A stretch of DNA of 64,000 bases, taken from assembly GCF_003952025.1 (NCBI RefSeq), contig NZ_QXGI01000001.1, positions 124,001 through 188,000 of the forward strand. Reading direction: 5' to 3'. The stretch comes from Bifidobacterium castoris (GTDB lineage: Bacteria > Actinomycetota > Actinomycetes > Actinomycetales > Bifidobacteriaceae). Below, piece after piece: positions 1 to 7,475 of the stretch. The notes under the pieces are model-generated. The model was given only the letters and a program-made list of their open reading frames with translations. It searched no databases and was not told the origin of the DNA. Each line of letters opens with the position of its first letter. The stretch's first letter is position 1. The position numbers were made by a program, and so were the translations under genes.

Positions 1-1
1 C

Positions 2-721
2 ATCATGTCGAACTTCGCGGTGCCCAAGCAGCTGCAGAAGTTCGTGCTGTCCGTCGGCATCACGATCGCGCTCGTGCTGCGCGGCCTGTTCATCCTAGTC
101 GGCGCCGCGCTCGTGCAGCGCTTCACATGGGTGTTCTTCATCTTCGGCGCGTTCCTGATCTACACGGCCGTCAAGGTCGCCCGCGGCGAGGACGACGACG
201 AGGAGTTCCATGAGAACGCGCTCATCCGCATGCTGCGCAGGGTCAGCCACATCACCAACGAATACGACGGCGAGCGGCTGCGCGTCACGAAGGACGGCGT
301 GAAATACTGGACGCCGATGCTGTTCGTGTTCCTGACCATCGGCACGACCGACGTCATGTTCGCCTTCGATTCGATCCCGGCGATCTTCGGCCTGACGAAG
401 GACCCGTTCATCGTCTTCACGTCGAACGTCTTCGCGCTGCTGGGCCTGCAGCAGCTGTACTTCCTGCTTGGCGCGCTGCTCGACAGGCTCGTCTACCTGC
501 CGGTCGGCCTGTCGGTCGTCCTCGGCTTCATCGGCGTCAAGCTCATCCTCGAGGCGCTGCACGGCAACGCGCTGCCGTTCATCAACCACGGGCGGCCGCT
601 GACGATGGTGCCCGAAGTGCCGACATGGATGTCGCTCGCCGTCATCGTGCTCGCGATCGGGCTGTCGGCGCTGTTCAGCGTGCTCAAGATGCGCAGCCTC
701 GCCAGGCGGAGGGGACGCTGA
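2..721 (+). CDS. TerC family integral membrane protein (5' end outside window)
   Basis: The reading frame is open from the first bases, so the true start lies upstream and only the last 239 or so residues are seen. Family members run to roughly 300-350 residues. The visible part is strongly hydrophobic with several membrane segments. It carries the TerC-type core with acidic residues inside membrane segments: GTTDVMFAFDSIPAIFGLT, then a helix containing FALLGLQQLYFLLG, then GVKLILEALH. These acidic residues are thought to bind metal ions; the family is linked to tellurite resistance and, in other bacteria, to manganese export during protein secretion. The substrate here is inference. It is followed by pyruvate kinase on the same strand after 123 bp. 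Confidence 0.85.
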   Translation: MMSNFAVPKQLQKFVLSVGITIALVLRGLFILVGAALVQRFTWVFFIFGAFLIYTAVKVARGEDDDEEFHENALIRMLRRVSHITNEYDGERLRVTKDGVKYWTPMLFVFLTIGTTDVMFAFDSIPAIFGLTKDPFIVFTSNVFALLGLQQLYFLLGALLDRLVYLPVGLSVVLGFIGVKLILEALHGNALPFINHGRPLTMVPEVPTWMSLAVIVLAIGLSALFSVLKMRSLARRRGR

Positions 722-759
722 GCGGTGTTATCGCTCACAAGAAAAATCGTCCCCCAGCG

Positions 760-781
760 CAACACGCGGCGCCGGGTGTTG
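760..781. repeat. Near-perfect 22-bp palindrome between terC and pyk
   Basis: CAACAC and GTGTTG flank a GC-rich centre; almost the whole 22 bases are self-complementary. It sits 39 bases after the TerC stop and 64 bases before pyk. It could be the TerC terminator or an operator for pyk; nothing in the sequence separates these. Confidence 0.4.
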
Positions 782-844
782 TAAGCTTGTACCGGCGTTC
801 GGGCTTCGTCCCGAAAAGTAATCACAAAGAATAGGTAGGCATCC

Positions 845-2287
845 ATGCGCAAAGCAAAGATCGTAGATACCATCGGTCCAGCCACTGAATCCCTTGAGAA
901 CCTCACCGCCATCGTCGAGGCGGGAATGGACGTCGCGCGTCTCAACCGTTCGCACGGCACGCCGGAGGACCACCTGCGCGTCTACAACAACGTGCGCGAG
1001 GCCTCGAAGACGACCGGCCGTAACGTCGCGGTCCTCGTCGACCTGCAGGGCCCGAAGATCCGCTGCGGCTGGTTCAAGAAGAACGCCGACGGCGAGGACA
1101 AGGTCCTGCTCAAGGAGGGCCAGGAGTTCATCATCACGACCGACGACGTCGAGGGCGACGAGCACATCACGTCCACGACCTTCAAGGGGCTGCCGGGCGA
1201 CTGCCACCCCGGCGACCCGATCCTCATCGACGACGGCAAGGTCCGCCTCGAGGTGACCAAGGTCGAGGGCAACAACGTCTACACGAAGGTCATCGTGGCC
1301 GGACCGGTCTCGAGCCACAAGGGCATCAACCTGCCGGGCGTCGCCGTCTCGCTGCCGGCGCTCACCGAGAAGGACGAGCAGGACCTGCGCTGGGCGATTC
1401 GCACCGGCGCCGACATCATCGCGATGTCCTTCGTCCGCTTCGCCACCGACATCGACCGCGCCCATGAGATCATGGACGAGGAGGGCCGCCGCATCCCAAT
1501 CGTCGCGAAGATCGAGAAGCCGCAGGCCGTCGAGAACCTCGAGGACATCGTCAAGGTCTTCGACGGCATCATGGTCGCCCGCGGCGACATGGCCGTCGAG
1601 ATGCCGTTCGAGGAGGTGCCGCTCGTCACGAAGCGCTGCATCGAGCTGTCCCGCCAGTACGCGAAGCCGGTCATCGTCGCCACCGAGGTCCTCGGTTCGA
1701 TGGTGCATTCCCCGGTGCCGTCGCGCGCCGAGGCCTCCGACTGCGCGAACGCCGTCCTCGACGGCGCCGACGCGACGATGACCTCGAACGAGACGGCCGT
1801 CGGCGAATATCCGACCGAGACCGTCAGGACGATGGCCCGCATCTCCGGCTATGCGACCGAGCACGGCTTCGACCGCATCCCCAAGCTCAAGGACCTCGAC
1901 ATGTCGAGCACCGGCGCCGTCTCCTCGGCCGCCGTCGATCTCGCCGAGAAGCTCAACGCGAAGGCGATCGTCGCCTACACGCAGACCGGTTCGACCGTCC
2001 ATCGCGTCTCGCGCGAGCGTCCGGCCACGCCGATTTACGGCCTGACGACGAACGAGCACACCTACCACTGGCTCGCGCTCAGCTGGGGCACCGAGGGCAT
2101 CCTGCTCGACGAGGACTACCACGACATGTCCCGCAAGGACCTGATGACCTTCACCGACAAGACGCTGCGCGCGGCCGGCAAGGTCTCCAACGGCGACAAG
2201 ATCGTCGTCCTGAGCTCCGCGCAGGGCGATCATCAGCCGGGCCGCACCGACTCGATCTACGTCCACACCGTCGGCGCCTGCGACTGA
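845..2287 (+). CDS. pyk: Pyruvate kinase
   Basis: Catalyses phosphoenolpyruvate + ADP to pyruvate + ATP, the last step of glycolysis (in bifidobacteria, of the lower part of the fructose-6-phosphate shunt). The 480-residue length fits the family. It begins MRKAKIVDTIGPATESLE (the usual TKIVCTIGPAS region). It contains VARLNRSHGTPEDH with the substrate-binding Arg/Asn, the catalytic-lysine signature IVAKIEKPQAVENLEDI, MVARGDMAVEMPFEEVPL for the metal-binding region, and a C-terminal effector domain. The start has AGGTAGG 6 bases upstream. A strong hairpin follows, so it is probably a single-gene transcript. Confidence 0.97.
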   Translation: MRKAKIVDTIGPATESLENLTAIVEAGMDVARLNRSHGTPEDHLRVYNNVREASKTTGRNVAVLVDLQGPKIRCGWFKKNADGEDKVLLKEGQEFIITTDDVEGDEHITSTTFKGLPGDCHPGDPILIDDGKVRLEVTKVEGNNVYTKVIVAGPVSSHKGINLPGVAVSLPALTEKDEQDLRWAIRTGADIIAMSFVRFATDIDRAHEIMDEEGRRIPIVAKIEKPQAVENLEDIVKVFDGIMVARGDMAVEMPFEEVPLVTKRCIELSRQYAKPVIVATEVLGSMVHSPVPSRAEASDCANAVLDGADATMTSNETAVGEYPTETVRTMARISGYATEHGFDRIPKLKDLDMSSTGAVSSAAVDLAEKLNAKAIVAYTQTGSTVHRVSRERPATPIYGLTTNEHTYHWLALSWGTEGILLDEDYHDMSRKDLMTFTDKTLRAAGKVSNGDKIVVLSSAQGDHQPGRTDSIYVHTVGACD

Positions 2288-2326
2288 CGTACGGCATGAA
2301 CGGCGCGTCGTTCCGCGTCGGTCCTT

Positions 2327-2367
2327 GCGAAGGCCGCCCGGGGCATCCGTCCCCGGGCGGCCTTCGC
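2327..2367 (+). terminator. Hairpin downstream of pyk
   Basis: A 17-bp perfect stem (2327-2343 with 2351-2367) and a 7-base loop, 39 bases after the pyk stop. No U-tract follows, as for most hairpins in this window. Confidence 0.75.
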
Positions 2368-2428
2368 CGTCCCTGCGTGTCGCCCCGCGCGTCCGTTATG
2401 GTATAGTTGAACTTCGTCGCGCCGCGAC

Positions 2429-2505
2429 GCCCCTGTATCCCAATTGGTAGAGGAGACAGCCTCAAAATCTGTACAGTGTGGGTTCGAGTCCCACCGGGGG
2501 CACCA
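2429..2505 (+). tRNA. tRNA-Leu(CAA), short variable loop, CCA encoded
   Basis: Acceptor stem GCCCCTG pairs with CGGGGGC, followed by discriminator A and encoded CCA. The T arm is GTGGG-TTCGAGT-CCCAC. The anticodon loop CTCAAAA gives CAA, which reads UUG (Leu). The variable region is only about 5 bases (2473-2477), unlike the long extra arm expected of a leucine tRNA. The D stem has one C-A mismatch and the anticodon stem closes with a C-U pair. The remains of an integrase lie just downstream, so this gene is a plausible old integration target. Confidence 0.85.
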
Positions 2506-2511
2506 GTCATT

Positions 2512-2553
2512 AAGGACCGGCAATCGTTGACATTCCAGCGATTGCCGGTCCTT
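2512..2553 (+). terminator. Hairpin after tRNA-Leu
   Basis: A 15-bp perfect stem (2512-2526 with 2539-2553) around a 12-base loop, starting 7 bases after the tRNA CCA. It ends with CTTG rather than a full U-tract. Confidence 0.75.
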
Positions 2554-2579
2554 GTCGTTTCCGGACGCATGCCGGTTTG

Positions 2580-3235
2580 GACACGTTTTGGCCACGAAAC
2601 AAATCAGAGCAGCCTCTGGACGCGTTCGTCGACACGCGCGGACATGCCGCGGGTCCTCGTCGGACAGATCCGCATGCACATCGAGCGTCATGGCGGCCCT
2701 CTTATGCCCCGACATCCGTTGCAGGGCCTTGACGTTCGCGCCGCTGCCCACCGCGATGCTCGCGGCCGTAGGCCGCAGGCCATGGCACGTCATGCGCTCT
2801 AGCCCCGCACATCCCAGCGCCCGCGACCGCCAGCCCCACGACGGCGACGACGACTGCCGCCTCAACGGGCGCCCGCCCGGCTCCGCGAATACGGGCATGT
2901 CGGGATCATGGGGGAGCGAGGCCATCAGACGGAGCATGAGGCTCGCCGGCATGGGCACGTCACGTCACTCCCAGCTCTTGGGCAGCCCCCCGCATCCTCC
3001 CTCGCCACTTCGGTGATGGCGCGGCGAATGTGGAGCACGCCACGCTCCATATCCACGTCGCGGACGCGCAGATCGTCCTCCTCGCCGCGACCCACCGCAG
3101 GCCGCACGACCCGAGGGGGAGCGGGAGCAAGTCCGTGTGGGCCGCTCCAGCCTGCCAATGCGACGAGCCGCTCGTCAAGATAAGGGCCGTCCCCTTGGCC
3201 GGGATGTGCAGCGTTCCATGCATCGATCGTCTCCG
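2580..3235 (-). pseudogene. Decayed phage-type tyrosine integrase
   Basis: Reading the minus strand from about 3235 down, pieces of one tyrosine recombinase appear in three frames. First comes GLRW (arm around the first catalytic Arg), then RDVDMERGVLHIRRAITEVA in a second frame. A third frame has an in-frame stop just before RDVPMPASL and continues MPVFAEPGGRPL, HGLRPTAAS and MSGHKRAAMTLDVHADLSD. The HxxR and GH motifs survive. The position of the nucleophilic tyrosine (normally TLDxYADL) is His, codon CAT at 2674-2676. With frameshifts, a stop and a lost nucleophile, it cannot encode an active integrase. Its C-terminal end points at the tRNA-Leu, the usual arrangement for tRNA-targeting elements. 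Confidence 0.85.
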
Positions 3236-3425
3236 CCTCCCATGAGCGAGAACACGGCGGCGATGACCGCGCAGCCGAGCGCGACCAACGACGGCCAATC
3301 ACGCGCTCGCGGCCGTGCCGAGGGCGAGAACACCGCGCCCACTGCCGGACTCGCACCCCATGATGCCTTTCGTTCGTCAGCTACGATTATGTTCGACCAC
3401 GTTTGATTTGTCTTGACAGGGAGCG
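3236..3425. other. No clear gene; possible integrase N-terminal debris
   Basis: Between the integrase core and the DUF3800 remnant no frame has both a credible start and family resemblance. A short hydrophobic run (ALGCAVIAAVFSLMGG) can be read on the minus strand near 3250-3300, but with no visible ribosome-binding site. I treat the stretch as eroded coding DNA. Confidence 0.4.
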
Positions 3426-4179
3426 TCAAATGTATGATGAACCTTGCGGATCGGCGATAAGAATACCACGGGTGTCCTTCCCCTCACGGGGACAGCCGAT
3501 CTTCAGTTTTCCCATCCATCCGCCATGGGCGCCAAATAGGACGCCCGCCTCGTCTTTGATACACACTGTTGCAGTGCCCCGGCCTTGCCGACACGATCGT
3601 ACGCTGCAACGCCCATAGGCCATGGTCGGCAATCTGCGATCCAGCGCTCGAATCCGAATCCCATATATGCGCGAACACCGCGATATGCTCCTGATTCAAT
3701 TGCCGCCGCACATCCTCGACGGCTTCCTTCACCTCGCGCTCCCGACGACTGAGGTTGATTCCGGCGGCCACCAGATGCACCACGATGTCGCCCCTGCCGT
3801 CCCATACGCTTTCTATGACGCTTCAGGCATGGCGGAAAGCGTGTATTTGCAGAGCCACAGGTCGCCGCGGGACTTCACGTATTCATAGGCGTTGCACTTC
3901 GCCATGAATGTCGCACAGAACTTCACATCCATGCCACGAATGCACTCGAAAAACGCCCTTTTGGCATCGGTGCTGTCATGCGACGCATGGAACCCGCTCC
4001 ATGCGCCGGTGCGACAGGCGCGCACGCGAAGCGTGTCCATGATCGCCTGACCATGGACACGCTTCGAACACGGCGCTTCCAAACGCGAAATACGGCGTGC
4101 TGCCCGGATCGTAACCAGGGGTGCCGGTCTCATCCAGATAGCACCAATGCTCTAATTTCACGGTTTTGCCGTCTAACAT
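3426..4179 (-). pseudogene. DUF3800 family protein, frameshifted
   Basis: The start at 4179 (MLDGKTVKLEHWCYLDETG) has AGAAG upstream and lies 13 bases after the stop of the upstream gene. The frame gives YLDETGTPGYDPGSTPYFAF, matching the DUF3800 'DESG' start. Near 4065-4075 the family pattern moves to another frame (GFHASHDSTDAKRAFFE, then KCNAYEYVKSRGDLWLCKY). Near 3815 it moves back (IVVHLVAAGINLSRRE, then GSQIADHGLWALQR, the conserved C-terminal 'QxADxxxWAxxR'). A third shift may occur near 3600, so the exact end (3426-3484) is uncertain. DUF3800 proteins are predicted to have an RNase H-like fold and are common in mobile DNA; their role is not established. Base use is more A+T-rich than in neighbouring genes. 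Confidence 0.8.
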
Positions 4180-4192
4180 CGTGTCTTCTTGT

Positions 4193-4579
4193 TTACACGG
4201 CCGAACCTGGATTGTCATCCAGGCGCTCGCGGAACGTCTCGACCGCCCACGGCATCACGTTGAGCTTCCCCGCCATGCCGATCGTATCGCCCTCATACAT
4301 CGATTCCGCATATGCGTCTGTCGAGAATTCGATGGCGTCCGGGATATGCTTCATACCGGCCTTCGCCACCCATGCGAAATCCGGTCCGATGACGCTGAGC
4401 CGCTTTCCGCCGCTCTTGCGTTTCCAGAAGGCCGAGGCGAACGGGCCGGCGAGTAATATCCTTGTGGCGGTCACGATCGATGCCCAGAGCGGACTTGTGC
4501 AAACACCGAACTCAATCGTCAGGACGCTTCCGTCGAGGCCCACCCGTGAACAGTAGCATTTCGCCTCCACGTTGCCCAT
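4193..4579 (-). CDS. Hypothetical protein upstream of DUF3800
   Basis: A 128-residue open frame beginning MGNVEAKCYCSRVGLDG, with GGAGG at 4588-4592, 8 bases before the start. I do not recognise the family. The sequence is mixed: a moderately hydrophobic middle (SIVTATRILLAGPFASAF), a basic patch (WKRKSGGKR), and an acidic C-terminal end. There is no signal peptide or clear membrane helix. Its stop is followed 13 bases later by the DUF3800 start, so the two would have been cotranscribed. It may itself be a remnant, since its neighbours are broken. Confidence 0.5.
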   Translation of the reverse strand: MGNVEAKCYCSRVGLDGSVLTIEFGVCTSPLWASIVTATRILLAGPFASAFWKRKSGGKRLSVIGPDFAWVAKAGMKHIPDAIEFSTDAYAESMYEGDTIGMAGKLNVMPWAVETFRERLDDNPGSAV

Positions 4580-5818
4580 GATGATGCCCTCCGCTGAGGG
4601 CGCCACAACTGCCTGCGCCACGACCTCCCCCCGCCCTCATGGGCGGGGCGGCCCCGCGACGATACGAGACCAAAACTCCCCACGGCGGATCCTCGTACGA
4701 GATCCGCCCCCACCCGATGGCGATGCGCTCCACTACGACGCCGAGCTGCGCAACCCGTTCGTTCGTCGCCACACACGCGACATATACCCCTATACAGGAG
4801 GGAGCCCCTCCTGCGCTCGCGGTATCGGCGGCAAGAATGCATGACGGGCTGACACTGACAGCGAGGCGCCCTCTTGTGAAGACGACCCCGGGCCGACCGG
4901 GCTTGAGGTCGTTTGACCCGGCCCGTCGTCGGCAGGAGAGACCACCGGCCCTCTCCCGGAGAGCGGCGGGACAGCCGCTCGCGACTATCCCGAAAGCTCC
5001 CCGTCGTCGCCCATCGCATGCCATGTCACAAGGATAAACGTCTGAATAATCCGGCACGTCGCGGAACCACGGCCGCCGGCATCGGCGAACACCAAACAGC
5101 GACAGGCACAGCCACGGCCATCGCGAAGAAAGCAGCCGACTGCCCGCACGGCGCATCACGGCCGAGACGCAGCACATTCGACCCGCCCACACCGCGCGAC
5201 GACCGCACCATCGAAGACATGACAGCAAGCCCCGGCACACGAAGCCCATCCACCAGCGAGCAAACCAAGCCTACGGCGACAAGACCTGCCGGCGATGAAG
5301 AAGATGCTCACAGTCACCCAGAACAATGACAAGACCGACGCTTCGACCCACCGAACACATCAGCAATCCCGCGACAAACGAGTCCGAGAACCGCGGGGAC
5401 GCGCGCCCCGAACGCGCCCAGCCGAAATACCTCCCCGCTCCAGATCGACGACGTCGGCACCTATGCGCGCACCATCGGCATCCACCCGCACACGCAAAAG
5501 AAGCACATGCCCGTTCGAGCCGACGTCCATCCACTCCGGACGGCGTACCGGCTGAAGGACGCACCCGATGCGGCCGCCGAAGCGCGCGGCGCGGCGCTCG
5601 CGGGCGTGTAGGGGGGGAGTCCCGCCGACCTTGCGGCGGCTGCGGAACGATGAGCGGACTGCGATATGGAGGTCGTCACAGCCGATCCAGCCCCCCGTCC
5701 AGCGGCCTTGAGTCAATATGTGCCCGTTGCCAAAGGTCGATTGGATGGGGGATGGTGGAACGCGTGGCGATCCTCCGAGTGTTTTCGTCTGTGCGGGAAG
5801 TCGCCGATGCCCGCCGTA
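4580..5818. other. Unassigned 1.2-kb stretch of the accessory region
   Basis: No frame here has a good start, ribosome-binding site and recognisable protein together. On the plus strand, one frame stops at 5329 and continues open to 5611 with the segment QIDDVGTYARTIGIHPHTQ. That frame and the frame ending at 5329 are the same phase, so they could be one broken gene. The plus strand is rich in AC/CA dinucleotides between 5030 and 5400, unlike the backbone genes. I read this as eroded mobile DNA. Confidence 0.45.
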
Positions 5819-5824
5819 TACAAT
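5819..5824 (+). promoter_or_regulatory. -10 hexamer TACAAT for the Nudix gene
   Basis: TACAAT lies 39 bases before the Nudix start at 5864, leaving room for a short leader that contains AAAGGAGC. A convincing -35 is not visible. Confidence 0.45.
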
Positions 5825-5863
5825 GGCACCAGTGTGTTGTTCGTACTCGAAAGGAGCATCCCA

Positions 5864-6460
5864 ATGGGCAAGGAGACATATCGCCGCTTCGATCCGTGGC
5901 GTGTGGCGCCGGTCGTTGAGGAGTCGCGCAAGACCGTGTTGGGCGGCCATTACTTCACGGTGGACCAGGTGTCCTATGATTCGCGCGATATCGGCCACTT
6001 CGACCGCTACATCCTGCACAAGAACAACGGCGACTCGGTCGGCGTCATCGGTCTGACCGACGATGGCCTGATCCCGCTCATCGAGCAGTACCGCGTCGCC
6101 GTGCACCGCTGGACGTTGGAGATCCCGGCCGGGCATGCGATCAAGGCGGGGGAGCGTCCGACGGACGTGGCGCAGCGCAAACTCGTCGAGGAGGTCGGCT
6201 ATACGGCGTCCCATCTGACGCAGTTCTGCCGCTTCATCAACACGCCGAGCTATTCGACGCAGTACACCGCGCTGTTCTTCGCGTCCGGCCTCACGCCGGC
6301 ATCGCCCCAGGAGGCGCCCGAGGAGCTGCGCTCGTCGGTGCGGTACTTCACGCCCGAGGAGGCGCACAAGATGGTGCTCAACGGCACGATCCTCGATGCG
6401 AAGTCGATCATCGCGATCCAGCGCGTCTACGAGTCGCCGAACCACATGGTCCAGAACTGA
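5864..6460 (+). CDS. Nudix hydrolase, altered Nudix box
   Basis: A 198-residue protein. I chose the ATG at 5864 (MGKETYRRFDPWRVAPVVEE) because AAAGGAGC sits just upstream; the frame is open further but lacks a start signal. The Nudix region reads PAGHAIKAGERPTD and then RKLVEEVGY. Compared with GX5EX7REUXEEXGU there is one extra residue after the first Gly, and the Glu of 'RE' is Lys (K106). E109 and E110 are kept. The overall layout resembles ADP-ribose pyrophosphatase-type enzymes, including the C-terminal region. Substrate is unknown, and the altered box may mean changed or lost catalysis. It marks the return from the accessory stretch to conserved backbone. Confidence 0.8.
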   Translation: MGKETYRRFDPWRVAPVVEESRKTVLGGHYFTVDQVSYDSRDIGHFDRYILHKNNGDSVGVIGLTDDGLIPLIEQYRVAVHRWTLEIPAGHAIKAGERPTDVAQRKLVEEVGYTASHLTQFCRFINTPSYSTQYTALFFASGLTPASPQEAPEELRSSVRYFTPEEAHKMVLNGTILDAKSIIAIQRVYESPNHMVQN

Positions 6461-6507
6461 CTCGATTCCGCGCAGGCGTGCCGTTCCGGACGTGCCATGA
6501 CCTGCGC

Positions 6508-6513
6508 TATACT
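6508..6513 (+). promoter_or_regulatory. -10 hexamer TATACT for the ANTAR regulator gene
   Basis: TATACT (one mismatch from TATAAT) about 50 bases before the ANTAR gene start. No clear -35 is visible. Confidence 0.5.
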
Positions 6514-6562
6514 GCATAAGGACCACTGCGCGCCGTCGTCTTCGGCGCCAAGCGAAAGAGAC

Positions 6563-7354
6563 ATGGGACGGATGACTGTACAGGATATGGACAAAGAACA
6601 CGAAGAAGAGGTCCTCACCGAGGAGGAGCTGGACACGCTCGCCGTTGACGGCGACGCGGCGAGCAATGCCGAACAGGACGAGGAGAAGAGGACGGAGGGG
6701 CGCAAGCCCACCGTCGTCGTCGCCGAGGACGAATCGGTCAACCGCATGGACCTCGTCGCGATGCTCGAGGACAACGGCTATGACGTCGTCGGCCAGGCCG
6801 CGAACGGCGAGGAGGCGATTGCGCTGACGCGTGAGTTCAAGCCGGACGTGGTGTGCATGGACGTCAAGATGCCCCATATGGACGGCATCACGGCGGCGGG
6901 CGTCATCTGCGACGAGAACATCGCGCCGGTCGTCATGCTCACCGCCTTCTCGCAGATCGACCTTGTCAAGCAGGCGATCGGCGCGGGCGCGATGGCCTAT
7001 GTGACCAAGCCGTACGAGGAGTCGAAGCTGCTGCCGGCGTTGGCGGTGGCAATGGGCCGTTTCGCCGAGATCAACGAACTGCTCGACAGCGTCGAACGCA
7101 ACGAAAACGAGCTCAAGGACACGCAGGAGAAGCTCAAGGACGCCGAGGAGAAGCTCAAGAAGGCGCAGGACACGCTTGAGGAACGCAAGCTCGTCGACCG
7201 TGCGAAGGGCCTGCTCATGGACAAGGCGAACTTCACCGAGCAGGGCGCGTTCCGTTGGATCCAGAAGACGTCGATGGATCAGCGCATCCCGAAGAAGCGC
7301 CTCGCCCAGGCCATCATCGAGAAATACGGCGAGGACGATCAGGACAACGACTGA
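6563..7354 (+). CDS. ANTAR-domain response regulator (PdtaR-like)
   Basis: 263 residues. Residues 1-48 are an acidic N-terminal extension. A receiver domain follows: VVVAEDESVNRMDLVAML with the acidic pair, VVCMDVKMPHMDG with the phospho-acceptor Asp, and VTKPYEESKLL with the conserved Lys. A long charged coiled coil (NELKDTQEKLKDAEEKLKKA) leads to a C-terminal ANTAR RNA-binding domain (KGLLMDKANFTEQGAFRWIQK). ANTAR proteins bind paired hairpins in mRNA and prevent termination. The order pyk, this regulator, polA matches the mycobacterial arrangement around PdtaR. No partner histidine kinase is in the window. The ATG at 6563 follows GAAAGAG; an ATG at 6572 is also possible. Confidence 0.88.
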   Translation: MGRMTVQDMDKEHEEEVLTEEELDTLAVDGDAASNAEQDEEKRTEGRKPTVVVAEDESVNRMDLVAMLEDNGYDVVGQAANGEEAIALTREFKPDVVCMDVKMPHMDGITAAGVICDENIAPVVMLTAFSQIDLVKQAIGAGAMAYVTKPYEESKLLPALAVAMGRFAEINELLDSVERNENELKDTQEKLKDAEEKLKKAQDTLEERKLVDRAKGLLMDKANFTEQGAFRWIQKTSMDQRIPKKRLAQAIIEKYGEDDQDND

Positions 7355-7373
7355 TCGCACGCCCACGGACAGA

Positions 7374-7414
7374 TCGCGGGTGCGCGATCCCGCATCGGGA
7401 TCGTGCACCCGCGA
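7374..7414 (+). terminator. Hairpin after the ANTAR gene
   Basis: An 18-bp stem (7374-7391 with 7397-7414) with one G-U pair and a 5-base loop, 20 bases after the stop. Confidence 0.7.
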
Positions 7415-7475
7415 CGTCGTTTCGCGGCGCTTCGCGCCACCCATCCCACTCAACCCCAAGCATGATCGGACACCC

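Noticed and set aside
728-2266. 512-codon open frame on the strand opposite pyk
   Set aside because: Antisense shadow of a high-G+C gene: Arg/Asp/Val-rich, no start signal, and the plus strand encodes a full pyruvate kinase. The same applies to long antisense frames opposite polA, glgX, icd, trpCB, cmk-der and others.
5825-5833. GGCACCAGT matching the tRNA-Leu 3' end (2499-2507) as a possible attachment-site copy
   Set aside because: Only 9 bases match and the flanks differ; easily chance. No longer repeat of the tRNA end was found between 2.5 and 6 kb.
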